Source of the DNA: Salinicola endophyticus | GTDB taxonomy: Bacteria; Pseudomonadota; Gammaproteobacteria; Pseudomonadales; Halomonadaceae | Length of the DNA stretch: 62,186 bases | NCBI RefSeq assembly: GCF_003206575.1 | Contig: NZ_PZJO01000003.1 | Location: forward strand, 282,248-344,433 | Direction: 5' to 3' | Shown here: positions 27,030 through 37,165 of the stretch, piece after piece | Numbering within the stretch: position 1 is the stretch's first letter | Layout: each line of letters starts with the position of its first letter | Made by a program: the position numbers and the translations under genes | The notes under the pieces: generated by a model | Databases searched by the model: none | What the model was told of the DNA's origin: nothing | What the model saw: the letters and a program-made list of their open reading frames with translations, nothing else

Positions 27030-27800
27030 TTATTGGGGCGCGTCGGCGACCACCAGCGTCACGCCCTGGCCCTCGATGGCGGCGGCATCCGCCGCCTCGA
27101 GACGCCAGTCGGTCACCAGGGTGTCGATACGAGCCCAGGGAAGTTCCAGATTGGGGATGCGACGGCCGAGCTTGTCGGCCTCTACCATCACCACCACCTC
27201 GCGGGCGACCTCCGCCATTACGCGGGTGAGGCCGAAGAGCTCGTTGTAGGTGGTGGTACCGCGGTCGATGTCGATGCCATCGGCACCGACGAAGAGCTGA
27301 TCGAAGTCATAGGCGCGCAGCACCTGTTCGGCGACCTGCCCCTGAAAGGATTCGGAGTGCGGGTCCCAGGTGCCACCGGTCATCAGCAGCGCCGGCTCGG
27401 GTTCGAGCTCGCGCAGGGCACCGGCCACGGCGAGCGAATTGGTCATCACCACCAGCCCACGCAGGCCGCCGAGCTCACCGATCAGCGCCGCCGTGGTGGT
27501 ACCGCTGTCGACGATGATGCGGTTGTGCTCGCGAATGCGGGCGCGGGCGGCCCGCGCAATGGCGCGCTTGTGGGGCGAGAGCACCTGTGCCGGTTCGGCG
27601 AGCATCTCCTGGGGCAGCGGCGCCGCCCCGCCGTAGCGGCGCAGCAGCAGGCCGCTGCTCTCCAGGGTAGAGAGATCCTTGCGCACCGTGACCTCGGAGA
27701 TGGCGAAGCGCGACGCCAGCACCTCGACCGGTGTCTCGCCATGGGCATTGACGTAGGCGAGGATGGCGTGACGTCTCTGGGCAGTATCGCGTTTCGGCAT
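27030..27800 (-). CDS. glmR: DeoR-family transcriptional regulator (GlmR-like)
   Basis: A 256-residue repressor-type protein. The N-terminal winged helix-turn-helix contains the DeoR signature ([20 protein letters not shown]), followed by a DeoRC sugar-phosphate sensor domain ([14 protein letters not shown], then FVGADGID). It sits directly before glmS, the same arrangement as the regulator called GlmR in Pseudomonas, so the effector is likely an amino-sugar phosphate. I chose the ATG at 27800, where family proteins begin; an upstream in-frame start would add 31 unrelated residues. An inverted repeat right at the start codon suggests autoregulation. Confidence 0.85.
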   Translation of the reverse strand: MPKRDTAQRRHAILAYVNAHGETPVEVLASRFAISEVTVRKDLSTLESSGLLLRRYGGAAPLPQEMLAEPAQVLSPHKRAIARAARARIREHNRIIVDSGTTTAALIGELGGLRGLVVMTNSLAVAGALRELEPEPALLMTGGTWDPHSESFQGQVAEQVLRAYDFDQLFVGADGIDIDRGTTTYNELFGLTRVMAEVAREVVVMVEADKLGRRIPNLELPWARIDTLVTDWRLEAADAAAIEGQGVTLVVADAPQ

Positions 27801-27801
27801 T

Positions 27802-27816
27802 CTTTCACTTCGAAAG
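27802..27816. promoter_or_regulatory. Candidate DeoR/GlmR operator
   Basis: The inverted repeat CTTTC-N5-GAAAG lies immediately upstream of the glmR start, with further TTTCG/CGAAA elements at 27830-27838. DeoR-family operators commonly contain TTTCG-type half-sites, so binding here would control the glmR-glmS unit. Confidence 0.45.
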
Positions 27817-27965
27817 ATAATTGAGAGCGAATCGAAACTTAAAGCGCGCCCTGTGTCAAGCGAGAGGGCTACGATCCGCCATCTTCCGCGCACGGGCAGC
27901 CCAGTCGTCAGCCGATCTGCGATAATGCACGCCGTTTACCGCTCCTCATCTCAGGTCACCCCGCG

Positions 27966-29036
27966 ATGCCTCATCTTTCCTCGCCCACTGCCCTCGGTCG
28001 CCGCCACCTCGGCTGGCTCGTCACCGTCGTCACCCTGCTCGGCGTGCTGCTGGGGGGCTGCTCGCGCCCCCCGGCGCTTCACAAGCTCGAAGGGGCGGCC
28101 GAGGGCACGACCTACCATATCAGCTGGTGGTCAGAGCCCGAGGTCGCCCCCGAAACGCTAGAAAAGAGGATCGATCAGGCCCTGCAACAGATCGATCTGT
28201 GGATCTCCAACTACCGCGACGACTCGCTGATCGAACGCTTCAACCGCGGCTCCTCCACCCAGTGGCAGACGCTCCCTGCGGATGTCGTGCAGCTGCTGTC
28301 GATCGCACGCACGGTGCACCGGGAGTCGCGGGGCTGCTACGACCCCACCATTGCGCCGCTGTTCGACCTGTGGGGCTTTCGCGCGGACCACTTCCAGCCG
28401 CCGAGCCAGTCAAGCATCGAAGCGACCCTGGCCAAGGTCGGCTTCGACCATCTGCAGCTCGACCCGACACAGGACCGGGTACGCAAGACACTACCCGAAC
28501 TCTCGGTGGACATGTCCTCGATGGGCGAAGGCTACACCCTGTGGCGCCTGCGCCAGGTGCTGGAGGACGCCGGCATCCACGCCTACCTGATCGAGTTCGG
28601 TGGCGACATGCTGGCGCGCGGGCGCAAGCCGGACGGCAGCACCTGGAAGGTGGCGATCGAGCGCCCCTCGCCGGCGCGCATGGCGGTCGAGCGGGTGTTC
28701 GAGATCAGCGCCGAATCCGGGGTGTCGATCAATACCTCAGGCACCTATCACCACTTCTTCGATGAGGCGGGCCATCGCTACTCGCACATCCTCGATGCGC
28801 GTACCGGCACGCCGGTGACCCATGATCTGGTCTCCGCCAGTGTGATCGGCAGCGACCCGCGCCTGGGCGACGCCTGGGCCACGGCGATGCTCTGCCTGGG
28901 CCAGCAGGCGGGCATGGCGGTGGCGCGGGCCCAGCATCTGGCGGTGCTGTTCATCCAGCAGGATGGCGATGGCAAGCTGCACGAGAGCCAGAGCCCGGCG
29001 CTGGCCAACTCCAACCTGGTGAAGGCGCTGCCCTGA
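27966..29036 (+). CDS. apbE: FAD:protein FMN transferase (ApbE lipoprotein)
   Basis: A periplasmic lipoprotein of 356 residues that attaches FMN to Thr/Ser in partner flavoproteins, such as NqrB/C or RnfG/D subunits, using FAD. The lipobox is LLGGCS near residue 37. Family features: GTTYHISWW at the mature N terminus, VDMSSMGEGYTLW, IEFGGDMLARG, and SGVSINTSGTYHHFF followed by YSHILDARTGTPV. No Nqr or Rnf gene is in the window, so the target protein is elsewhere. Its 3' end faces kdpE, 22 bp away. Confidence 0.93.
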   Translation: MPHLSSPTALGRRHLGWLVTVVTLLGVLLGGCSRPPALHKLEGAAEGTTYHISWWSEPEVAPETLEKRIDQALQQIDLWISNYRDDSLIERFNRGSSTQWQTLPADVVQLLSIARTVHRESRGCYDPTIAPLFDLWGFRADHFQPPSQSSIEATLAKVGFDHLQLDPTQDRVRKTLPELSVDMSSMGEGYTLWRLRQVLEDAGIHAYLIEFGGDMLARGRKPDGSTWKVAIERPSPARMAVERVFEISAESGVSINTSGTYHHFFDEAGHRYSHILDARTGTPVTHDLVSASVIGSDPRLGDAWATAMLCLGQQAGMAVARAQHLAVLFIQQDGDGKLHESQSPALANSNLVKALP

Positions 29037-29058
29037 GCGGCGTGGCGAGCGGCTCGAC

Positions 29059-29763
29059 TCAGGGCATCGCCACCAGGCGGTAGCCGACCCCCGGTTCGGT
29101 CTGGATCAACCGTGGGGCATCGGGGTCGTCGCCCAGCTTGTGGCGCAGGCGGCTGACGACGATGCGCAGATAGTGGGTGTCGTGGACATGCACCGGCCCC
29201 CAGATCTCGGCGAGCAGCTGGTGCTGGGTGACGACCCGATCGGGCTGGCGCGCCAGCATCGCCAGCACGCTGAACTCGCGCGGGGTCAGGTGCAGCGCCT
29301 CGCCGTGGCGGGTGACACGGTGCCCGGCGATATCCAGCGTCAACTCGCCGAGCTGGAGCAGCGCCGGGACAGCGCTGGGCGCGGGTGCGCGCAGCGCCAC
29401 GCGCACCCGCGCCAGCAACTCCTGGATGCCGAACGGCTTGGTCACGTAGTCGTTGGCGCCGGCATCCAGGGCGGCGACCTTTTCGCGCTCGCTGCCGCGG
29501 GCCGAGACCACCAGCACCGGCACCTCGCTCTGGGCGCGCAGGGCGTCGAGCACCTCCATGCCATCGACGTCGGGCAGGCCGAGATCGAGCAGTACCAGCG
29601 CCGGCGGCTGGCGGTTGAACGCCGCCACCCCGGCAGCACCGGTCTCGCACGCTTCCACCTGGAACCCCTGGGAGCAGAGGCTGATGCGTAAAAAGCGTCG
29701 AATCTGGCGATCATCCTCGATCACCAGCAGACGCGGCCCAGGCCCCGGGGAAACCTCACTCAT
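29059..29763 (-). CDS. kdpE: KdpE response regulator
   Basis: OmpR/PhoB-type regulator of the kdp operon, 234 residues. The receiver domain has the acidic pair EDD at the N terminus, the phospho-acceptor Asp in VLLDLGLPDVDG and the conserved Lys in YVTKPFG. The C-terminal winged helix includes HLTPREFSVLAML and YLRIVVSRLRHKL. The ATG at 29763 overlaps the stop of kdpD (ATGA), so the two are translationally coupled. Upstream TTTACGCC repeats before kdpF are the likely binding sites. Confidence 0.95.
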   Translation of the reverse strand: MSEVSPGPGPRLLVIEDDRQIRRFLRISLCSQGFQVEACETGAAGVAAFNRQPPALVLLDLGLPDVDGMEVLDALRAQSEVPVLVVSARGSEREKVAALDAGANDYVTKPFGIQELLARVRVALRAPAPSAVPALLQLGELTLDIAGHRVTRHGEALHLTPREFSVLAMLARQPDRVVTQHQLLAEIWGPVHVHDTHYLRIVVSRLRHKLGDDPDAPRLIQTEPGVGYRLVAMP

Positions 29764-32456
29764 GACGACTCTCTCTCTGCCGTTGTCTCGGTCTCGGGCA
29801 GTGCCCACAGCGGCAGACGGATCACGATTTCGCTACCGCTGCCCCAATCCGCTGCCCGTGCCACGATCTCGCCGCCATGGGCGCCGACCATGCCGCGACA
29901 GATGGCCAATCCCAGCCCGCTGCCCTGGGGGCCACGGTCACCATCACCACCGCTGAAGAACATGTCGAAGATACGCTCGCGCAGCGCCTCCGGGATGCCC
30001 GGCCCCTGATCGGCGACACGAATCACGATCCACTCCCCCACCTGCTCGCCCACCAGCCGCAGCCGCCCACCCGGCGGCGAGAAGCGTGCGGCATTCTCGA
30101 TCACGTTGATCAGCGCCTGCTCGATCAGCGCCGGATGCACATAGAGCAGCGGCAGTTGGGGGTCGAGGTGACGCTCGATACGCAGCGGCTCGACCACCGT
30201 GCCCAGACGCTTGAGCGCCGAGTTGAGGATATCGGCGAGGGCGACCCAGTCGCGCTCGAGCTTGAGCCCGCCGTGCCCGAGCCGGGTCATGTCGAGCAGA
30301 TTCTGGATATAGCGATTGAGGCGTTCACTCTCGCCGAGCACGCCATCGAGCAGCTCGCGGCGATCGGCTTCCGCCAGTTCGGACCACAGATCACGCAGCG
30401 CACTGGCGGAGCCGATGATCGCCGCCAGCGGCGTGCGCAGATCGTGGGAGACCGATGAGAGCAGCGCCGAGCGCAGGCGTTCGTTCTCTTCCGCCAGCCT
30501 GGCGGCGCCGAGCTCCTCGACCAGCCGGGTGCGCGCCAGGGCGGCGCCCAGCTGGTTGACCAGATTGACCACCAGCGCCTCCTCGGCCTCGTCGAGTCCC
30601 GCCCCACGGTCGCCCAGAGCCAGCCCCAGCACCGCCGGCACAACCCCCTCGCCCGCGCCCTGTTCGACGATCGGCACGAAGCGCCAGCGCTGCGCGGCCA
30701 GGGTCTGGGTGCCATGGCCGCTGGGACGGGCGTGGCGCTGACTCCAGTGCGCCGCCTGCAGGGTCGGGGCGTCGAGCACGATGGCCCCGGGGTACGAGGC
30801 GCTGACCCGCGGCGGCGCCTCGGCCTCGGGGCTGTCGACGAACACGCACGGCAGCTCGAGCTGGTCCGCCAGCACCTTGACCGCGATGGTGCGTACCCGA
30901 TCGCGATCCGCCGCCGCGGCCAGGGCGCGCGAGATCGACAGCATCTCCTGTATCTGATGGCGGCTCTGGCGCAGCAGCAGCAGCTGGCGCCGTACCTTGC
31001 CGGCGAGCTGCCCGGCCACCGCAGCGACCAGGCAGAAGACGAGCAGCGTGAGCACCTGGTCCTGATGGATCATGACCAGGCTGAAGCGGGGCTCGGTGAA
31101 CAGGAAGTTGTAGACCAGCGCGCTCAGTGCCACCGCCAGCATCGCCGCGCGGGTCCCCGCCTTGAGCGCGCTGACCAGTACCGCGGCGAGGAACACCAGC
31201 GACAGGTTGGCCAGGTCGAGCAGACTCGACAGCGCCGCCGCGACAACCGCCGCCAGGGCCACGCTGACCAGCGGCCACACCCCCTCGCGCCACCGCGGCC
31301 AGCGCCACTCTCGCTTACGCCGAGGCGGTGCAGCGGGCGCCTCGGCGAGCAGGATCAGATCGAACGGCGGCCGGCGGGCCAGCAGGCGGCCGACCAGAGG
31401 CGCCTGCCACCAGTGCCACTTGCGTGGCGTACGCCCGAGCATCAGCGTAGTGACGTTGTGGCGCGCAGCGTATTCGAGCAGCTCGGCCAGGGGGTCGTCG
31501 CCACGCAGGGTCTCCCAGCGGCCACCGAGCTGTTCGCTCTGCTGGCGCAGCGTGCCCGCTTCACCGGCCGCCGCGGCGTCGAGTTCGCGCAGCGGTGTCA
31601 CCAGCACCACCGCCCACGGTGCCTGGTGGCGCTGCGCCCAGCGGCTGGCGGCGCGCAGCAGCGCCTGGTCGCCACGCCGCCCCTCCACCGCCACCAGCAG
31701 CCGCGCGCGCACCGGCCAGGGCCCGGCGACGCCGCCGGCGTCCATCACCCGGCGCACGTCGCTGTCGAGCCGCTCCGCCATCACCTGCAGCGCCAACTCG
31801 CGCAGCGCAGTCAGGTTAACCGGCGAGAAGTAGCGCGCCAGCGCCGCACGGGCCTGCTCCGGTACATAGACCTTGTCCTGCTTGAGCCGCTCGATCAGCT
31901 CCTGCGGGGTGAGGTCGATCAGCGACAGATCGCGGGCCCGGGCGATCAGCGCATCGGGCACGGTCTCGCGCATGCGCACGCCGGTGATCCGCGCGACATC
32001 GTCATTGAGCCGCTCGACGTGCTGGACGTTGAGCGTGGTCCACACCTCGATGCCCGCATCGAGCAGCTCCTCGATATCCTGCCAGCGCCGCGCGTGGCGC
32101 CCCCCGGGGATGTTGCGATGGGCCAGCTCGTCGACCAGCAGGATCGCCGGGCGCCGGGCCAGCGCCGCATCGAGGTCGAACTCGGGATAGCCGCGCCCGC
32201 GGTAGTCCCGCGTTATCGGCGCCAGGCGCTCGAGCCCGGCGCACAGCTGCTCGGTCTCGGCGCGCCCATGCGCCTCGATGACACCGAGCACCACCTCCTC
32301 GCCACGGTCGTGACGCTCGCGGGCGGTACGCAGCATGGCGCTGGTCTTGCCCACCCCCGGCGCCGCGCCCAAAAAGATGCGCAGCGCACCGCCGCTACGG
32401 GTGGTGGCCAGCAGCGCATCCGGGTCCGGACGCGGGGGATCTTGGGTGTGATTCAC
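29760..32456 (-). CDS. kdpD: KdpD sensor histidine kinase
   Basis: Membrane sensor of K+ limitation, 898 residues. Order: N-terminal KdpD domain with Walker A GAAPGVGKT, a Usp-like domain, about four membrane helices (central DUF4118 region), a GAF-like domain, HisKA with the phospho-acceptor His in SSVSHDLRTPLAAI, and an HATPase with GSGLGLAICRGMV. The chosen GTG at 32456 has a GGAG sequence upstream and gives the normal length. Starting earlier would read through the end of kdpC with no family resemblance. Confidence 0.95.
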   Translation of the reverse strand: MNHTQDPPRPDPDALLATTRSGGALRIFLGAAPGVGKTSAMLRTARERHDRGEEVVLGVIEAHGRAETEQLCAGLERLAPITRDYRGRGYPEFDLDAALARRPAILLVDELAHRNIPGGRHARRWQDIEELLDAGIEVWTTLNVQHVERLNDDVARITGVRMRETVPDALIARARDLSLIDLTPQELIERLKQDKVYVPEQARAALARYFSPVNLTALRELALQVMAERLDSDVRRVMDAGGVAGPWPVRARLLVAVEGRRGDQALLRAASRWAQRHQAPWAVVLVTPLRELDAAAAGEAGTLRQQSEQLGGRWETLRGDDPLAELLEYAARHNVTTLMLGRTPRKWHWWQAPLVGRLLARRPPFDLILLAEAPAAPPRRKREWRWPRWREGVWPLVSVALAAVVAAALSSLLDLANLSLVFLAAVLVSALKAGTRAAMLAVALSALVYNFLFTEPRFSLVMIHQDQVLTLLVFCLVAAVAGQLAGKVRRQLLLLRQSRHQIQEMLSISRALAAAADRDRVRTIAVKVLADQLELPCVFVDSPEAEAPPRVSASYPGAIVLDAPTLQAAHWSQRHARPSGHGTQTLAAQRWRFVPIVEQGAGEGVVPAVLGLALGDRGAGLDEAEEALVVNLVNQLGAALARTRLVEELGAARLAEENERLRSALLSSVSHDLRTPLAAIIGSASALRDLWSELAEADRRELLDGVLGESERLNRYIQNLLDMTRLGHGGLKLERDWVALADILNSALKRLGTVVEPLRIERHLDPQLPLLYVHPALIEQALINVIENAARFSPPGGRLRLVGEQVGEWIVIRVADQGPGIPEALRERIFDMFFSGGDGDRGPQGSGLGLAICRGMVGAHGGEIVARAADWGSGSEIVIRLPLWALPETETTAERESS

Positions 32457-32517
32457 GCAGGGCTCCGACAGGGGCGGCACGCGGCATACGGGCAGACGCC
32501 CGATCGGCGCCGGGTGC

Positions 32518-33195
32518 TCACGGCAGCGGCCGGACGGCGATGCCATCGAGGGCCAGATTGAGCGGAAGAATCGCCACCCGCGGCTGGCCGAGCCCGCCGC
32601 TCTCACTATAGCGCGCCACCAGCCCACGGACATCCGCCTCGCGCAGGCCGCGGGCATGCGCCACCCGGGCGACCTGAATCGCCGCCGCCTGGGGGCTGAT
32701 GTGCGGGTCGATCCCGGAGCCCGAGGCGGTCAGCAGATCCACCGGTATCCGCCCCGGCGCCACGCCGTCACGGGCGGTGATTCGCCGGGCATCGGCTTCG
32801 GCACGTTGCCGCAGCGCCGGGTTGCTCGGCGCCAGGTTGGAGCCGCCGAGCGTGTCGGCGGCATAATCCACCGCCGAAGGCCGGCCCTGGAAGTAGCGGT
32901 CACTGGTGAATGCCTGTCCCACCAGGGACGAGCCGATGATCCGCCCCTGGGCATCGGCAAGCAGGCTGCCGTTGGCCTGGTGAGAAAACCCCAGCTGGCC
33001 CACGCCGACCACCACCAGCGGATAGAGCAGCCCCAGCAGCACCGCCATGAGCAGGCTGAAGCGGGCTGCCGTCAGCCAGCTGCCGGGGCCAGCGTACCGC
33101 AAGAGAGGGTGAGAGGCCTCCGCGGGAGAGGCATGCGCACCATGCACGGCAGCGTCGTGGCGAGGCGCATCATGACCGGAATCAGTGGCTGACAT
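32518..33195 (-). CDS. kdpC: KdpC, potassium-transporting ATPase accessory subunit
   Basis: Single-span subunit needed for assembly and high-affinity K+ uptake by KdpFABC, 225 residues. A membrane helix lies at about residues 45-68, after an unusually long polar N-terminal tail rich in His and Ala. Conserved features are SLVGQAFTSDRYFQGRPSA, SNLAPSNPAL and ASGSGIDPHIS. It sits between kdpB and kdpD in the usual order. Confidence 0.95.
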   Translation of the reverse strand: MSATDSGHDAPRHDAAVHGAHASPAEASHPLLRYAGPGSWLTAARFSLLMAVLLGLLYPLVVVGVGQLGFSHQANGSLLADAQGRIIGSSLVGQAFTSDRYFQGRPSAVDYAADTLGGSNLAPSNPALRQRAEADARRITARDGVAPGRIPVDLLTASGSGIDPHISPQAAAIQVARVAHARGLREADVRGLVARYSESGGLGQPRVAILPLNLALDGIAVRPLP

Positions 33196-33213
33196 GGCAA
33201 GTCTCCAGAGTGC

Positions 33214-35241
33214 TCAGAACAGCGGACCGATGAGCAGGTCGATCAATTTGATGGCGGGGAACGGCAGCAGCAGGCCACCGAGACCGTAGATCAGCAGGTT
33301 GCGTCGTAGCATGGCGCTGGCGGAGGCTGCGTGGACGCGCACGCCGCGCAGGGCGAACGGGATCAGCGCGGGTATCACCAGCGCATTGAAGATGACCGCC
33401 GACAGCACCGCGGACTGCGGCGAGTGCAGGGCGAGCAGATCGAGCCCGCCCAGCGCCGGTACGCTTGCGGCGAAGATCGCCGGCAGAATGGCGAAGTACT
33501 TGGCCACATCGTTGGCCAGCGAGAAGGTGGTCAGCGCGCCGCGGGTGATCAGCAACTGCTTGCCGATCTCCACCGCACTGAGCAGCTTGCCGGGGTCGGA
33601 GTCGAGATCGACCATGTTGGCCGCCTCCCGCGCGGCCTGGGTGCCCGAGTTCATCGCCAGCCCGAGATCCGCCTGGGCCAGCGCCGGGGCGTCGTTGGTG
33701 CCGTCACCCATCATCGCCACCAGCCGCCCGGCGGCCTGCTCCGCGCGAATCAGCTCGAGCTTCTGCTCGGGCGTCGCTTCGGCAACGTAGTCGTCGACCC
33801 CCGCCTCGGCGGCGATCGCCGCGGCGGTGATCGGGTTGTCGCCGGTGATCATCAACGTCTTCACGCCCATCTGACGCAGCTGCGCGAAGCGCTCGGCGAT
33901 GCCCGGCTTGATCACGTCGGCGAGTGCGATCACCCCCAGCAGACGCGCCCCTTCGGCCACCGCCAGCGGCGTGGCACCGTGGCGCGAGATCCGCTCGACC
34001 AGCGCCTCGTAATCCGCCGGTAGCCGCCCGCCGGCTTCCTGCACCCGCCGGGCGATGGCGTTGGGGGCGCCCTTGCGCCAACAGCGGCCATCGGCGAAAT
34101 CGAGCCCGGAGACCCGGCTGGCGGCGCTGAACGGCACCACGCTGGCCTCCACGGCCACCAGCTCGTCGCCCTGGGCCCGGGCCAGGGCGACGATCGAGCG
34201 CCCTTCGGGCGTGGGGTCCTCGAGGGAGCAGAGCGCAGCGACCTGGCGCAGCCGCGCCGGGTCGACCCCGTGGCAGGCGGCGAACTCGGTGGCGCGGCGG
34301 TCACCCAGGGTGATGGTGCCGGTCTTGTCCAGCAGCAGGGTGTCGATGCTGCCGGCGATCTCCACCGCCTTGCCCGATTTGGCGACGAGATTGGCACGCA
34401 TGGCGCGCTCCATCCCGGCGATACCGATGGCCGGCAAGAGCCCACCGATGGTGGTCGGGATCAGACACACCAGCAGCGCCACCAGCATCACCGGCGAGGT
34501 CGAGATACCCACGAACTGGGCCAGCGGCACCAGGGTGACGACGACGATCAGAAAGATCAGGGTGAGCGTGGAGAGCAGCACGGAGAGTGCCAGCTCGCTG
34601 GGGGTCTTCTGACGGCTGGCGCCCTCCACCAGAGCGATCATGCGGTCGAGCAGCGAATCCCCCGGATCGACGCTGACCTCGACGAGCAGTTCGTCGGAGA
34701 GCAGCTTGGTCCCGGCGCTGACCCCGCTGTTGTCGGTGCCCGCCTCGCGCAGTACCGGTGCGGACTCACCGGTGACCGCGGATTCATTGATCGAGCCGGC
34801 GCCCTCGAGGATCTCGCCGTCGGCCGGAATCAGCTCACCGGCGACCACCCGCACGCGGTCGCCCCGACGCAACCGATCGGCAGCGACCCGCTCTTCGCCG
34901 CTCCGGGTCAGCCGGCGTGCCTGCAACTCACCGCGGGTGGCACGCAGGCTACCGGCGTGCGCCTTGCCCCGCGCTTCGGCCATCGCTTCCGCCGCGTTGG
35001 CGAACAGTACCGTCGCCAGCAGGATCAAGGTCACGATCAGCGCGAAGATTCCCTGGCCGCTCGCCTCGGCAAACGCCATGCCGGTATACATCGCGCACAC
35101 CAGGGTGCCGATGGCGACCACCGCCATCACCGGATTGCGCGCCAGACTGCGCGGGTTCAGCCGGCGCAGGGATTCTGCCAGCAGGGTCAGTGGCCGAATG
35201 CGCAGGCCCTGGGAGGCGTCGTGTGCTTGCATCATTGCCAT
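33214..35241 (-). CDS. kdpB: KdpB, potassium-transporting P-type ATPase subunit
   Basis: Catalytic P-type ATPase of the Kdp pump, 675 residues. It has the TGES actuator motif, the phosphorylation site in [10 protein letters not shown] and the hinge motif [10 protein letters not shown]. The ATG at 35241 has a GAGGAAAGAG ribosome site just upstream; the earlier in-frame ATG at 35295 overlaps the end of kdpA and lacks one. Confidence 0.96.
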   Translation of the reverse strand: MAMMQAHDASQGLRIRPLTLLAESLRRLNPRSLARNPVMAVVAIGTLVCAMYTGMAFAEASGQGIFALIVTLILLATVLFANAAEAMAEARGKAHAGSLRATRGELQARRLTRSGEERVAADRLRRGDRVRVVAGELIPADGEILEGAGSINESAVTGESAPVLREAGTDNSGVSAGTKLLSDELLVEVSVDPGDSLLDRMIALVEGASRQKTPSELALSVLLSTLTLIFLIVVVTLVPLAQFVGISTSPVMLVALLVCLIPTTIGGLLPAIGIAGMERAMRANLVAKSGKAVEIAGSIDTLLLDKTGTITLGDRRATEFAACHGVDPARLRQVAALCSLEDPTPEGRSIVALARAQGDELVAVEASVVPFSAASRVSGLDFADGRCWRKGAPNAIARRVQEAGGRLPADYEALVERISRHGATPLAVAEGARLLGVIALADVIKPGIAERFAQLRQMGVKTLMITGDNPITAAAIAAEAGVDDYVAEATPEQKLELIRAEQAAGRLVAMMGDGTNDAPALAQADLGLAMNSGTQAAREAANMVDLDSDPGKLLSAVEIGKQLLITRGALTTFSLANDVAKYFAILPAIFAASVPALGGLDLLALHSPQSAVLSAVIFNALVIPALIPFALRGVRVHAASASAMLRRNLLIYGLGGLLLPFPAIKLIDLLIGPLF

Positions 35242-35294
35242 CTCTCTTTCCTCGATCCCGTTTTCACCCATCCCGTTTCCGTCGACGCGCGGCA

Positions 35295-36986
35295 TCAGGG
35301 CAGAGTCAACTGTTCAGCGATCGGTCCCAGCACCAGCGCGGGCAGGAAACCGAGCAGATTGACGATGACGATGACCCCGGCGGTGAGCCCGACGAAGGCG
35401 CCGCTCTCCATGGCCAGGCTGCCGCGCCCTTGCGGCGCCGTGCGCTTGCCCGCCAACCACCCGGCCACCGCCAGCGGCACCAACATCGGCAGGAAGCGGC
35501 CGACCGCCAGCGCCACCACGCAGGTCAGGTTCCACCAGGGCGTCGCATCGCCGAGTCCTTCGAAGCCGGAGCCGTTGTTGGCGAAGGCCGAGGTGTATTC
35601 GTAGAGCACCTGGGAAAGGCCGTGGAAGCCGGGATTGGAATTGCCGGCCAGGGTGGGAAACGCCACGGTGATGGCGGTCGATCCGAGGATGATCAAAGGC
35701 TGTGCCAGAATCGCCAGGGAGATCCAGCGCATCTCGCGGGTCTCCAGCGGCTTGCCGAAAAGCTCCGGGGCGCGGCCGATCATCAGCGAACCGATGAACG
35801 CCGCCAGCATCAGGTAGAGCAGATAGCCGATCAGACCCACGCCGATACCGCCGAAAGTGACGTTGACGAACATGTCCATCAGCAGCCCCAGGCCGCCCAG
35901 CGGGTTGAAGCTGTCGTGCATGGCGTTGACGGAGCCGTTGGAGGTCTGGGTCGTCCAGCTGCCCCAGAGCGCGGAGAGATCGCTGCCGAAGCGCAGCTCC
36001 TTGCCCTCGAGGTTGGGGCTGTCGGCAACGGCGAGCCCGACCAGGGCAGCGTTGGGCAGGCGCTCCGACACCACGATCATGGTGGTGGTGAGCAGCGAGA
36101 AGGCGATCATGACCACGCCGATCCCCATCATCAGCCGGCGCCGGCCGCTGATGACACCCACCGCGATCAGCGACGCTACCGGTATCAGCAGCAGCGCGAT
36201 CGTCTCGATCAGGTTCGACAGCCCGGTCGGGTTCTCCAGCGGCACGGTCGAATTGGGGCCGTACCAGCCGCCGCCGTTGGTGCCCAGCTGCTTGATCGCC
36301 ACCATCGGCGCCACCGGGCCACGGGGGATCACCTGCAGCGCGCCCCCATCGAGCATCGTCACCCGCTGGGCGCCCTGATAGGTCGCCGGTACGCCCTGCC
36401 ATACCAGAATCAGGGCCACGATCAGCGACAGTGGCAGCAGCACCCGCACCACGATCCGCGTGAGATCGACGTAGTAGTTCCCCACCCCGCCCCCGGCGTT
36501 CGTGGCGACCGGGCGCCGTAGCAGCGTCCGGGTGATGGCGAGCAACACCGCCAGCCCCGTCGCCGGGGTCAGGAACTGCAGCGTGACGATGGCCAGGGTC
36601 TGGCTCAGGTAGGAGAGTTGCGTCTGGCCCGAATAGTGCTGCTGGTTGGTATTGGTGGCGAACGAGACGGCGGTGTGCAGCGCCGTATCCCAGCGCATGC
36701 CCGGAATGCCATCGGGGTTGAGTGGCAGCACGCCCTGGTCCATGAAGACGAGCCAGGCAAGCCCGATCAGCAGCAGGTGAAGTCTCAACACGGCCAGCAG
36801 ATAGGCCGACCAGGTCATCGACAGCCGTCGGTCGACACCGGCCAGGCGCATCAGGAACGACTCCAGCGGCCCGAAGAGACGATCCATCACGCTGGGGCGA
36901 TGCGTATCCAGCGCGCGGCCCATGTAGAGCCCCAGGGGCAGCGCCAGACCGATGAGCAGCGCATAGTAGAGTGGCAACACACTCAT
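35295..36986 (-). CDS. kdpA: KdpA, potassium-binding and translocating subunit
   Basis: K+ channel-like subunit, 563 residues, with many membrane helices. The four selectivity-filter-type segments include [23 protein letters not shown], and [11 protein letters not shown]. It starts 1 bp after the kdpF stop codon and its end adjoins kdpB, so the operon reads kdpFABCDE. Confidence 0.97.
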   Translation of the reverse strand: MSVLPLYYALLIGLALPLGLYMGRALDTHRPSVMDRLFGPLESFLMRLAGVDRRLSMTWSAYLLAVLRLHLLLIGLAWLVFMDQGVLPLNPDGIPGMRWDTALHTAVSFATNTNQQHYSGQTQLSYLSQTLAIVTLQFLTPATGLAVLLAITRTLLRRPVATNAGGGVGNYYVDLTRIVVRVLLPLSLIVALILVWQGVPATYQGAQRVTMLDGGALQVIPRGPVAPMVAIKQLGTNGGGWYGPNSTVPLENPTGLSNLIETIALLLIPVASLIAVGVISGRRRLMMGIGVVMIAFSLLTTTMIVVSERLPNAALVGLAVADSPNLEGKELRFGSDLSALWGSWTTQTSNGSVNAMHDSFNPLGGLGLLMDMFVNVTFGGIGVGLIGYLLYLMLAAFIGSLMIGRAPELFGKPLETREMRWISLAILAQPLIILGSTAITVAFPTLAGNSNPGFHGLSQVLYEYTSAFANNGSGFEGLGDATPWWNLTCVVALAVGRFLPMLVPLAVAGWLAGKRTAPQGRGSLAMESGAFVGLTAGVIVIVNLLGFLPALVLGPIAEQLTLP

Positions 36987-36987
36987 C

Positions 36988-37068
36988 TCAGAACCGCTCC
37001 GGCCGCCACAGGGCGACTCCCAGATACAGCGCGGTGGCGGCGGCGATCGCCAGCATCAGATAGGACAT
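36988..37068 (-). CDS. kdpF: KdpF, small membrane subunit of the Kdp pump
   Basis: A 26-residue single-helix peptide (MSYLMLAIAAATALYLGVAL and then WRPERF). It stabilises the KdpABC complex in the membrane. The stop codon lies 1 bp before the kdpA ATG, the standard position. The length and the YL...AL...W.PE pattern match KdpF of other bacteria. Confidence 0.93.
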   Translation of the reverse strand: MSYLMLAIAAATALYLGVALWRPERF

Positions 37069-37111
37069 GCCGAGCACTCCAGGTCAGGGGAGGCTCAGTC
37101 TCGGCGGCAGA

Positions 37112-37165
37112 GGCGTAAAAATTCGAGATCGAAAAGCCTCGCGCGGCGTAAAGAGGGCGTAAAAA
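37112..37165 (-). promoter_or_regulatory. Candidate KdpE-binding region upstream of kdpF
   Basis: Read on the kdp strand, TTTACGCC occurs three times: at 37145-37152, and within TTTTTACGCC at 37112-37121 and 37156-37165. The last two centres are 11 bp apart, one helical turn. The E. coli KdpE site likewise combines a T-run with a following ACNCC, so these are likely KdpE sites. Confidence 0.5.

Noticed and set aside
30714-32561. 615-codon plus-strand frame opposite kdpD
   Set aside because: Antisense shadow; kdpD on the other strand has all family motifs.
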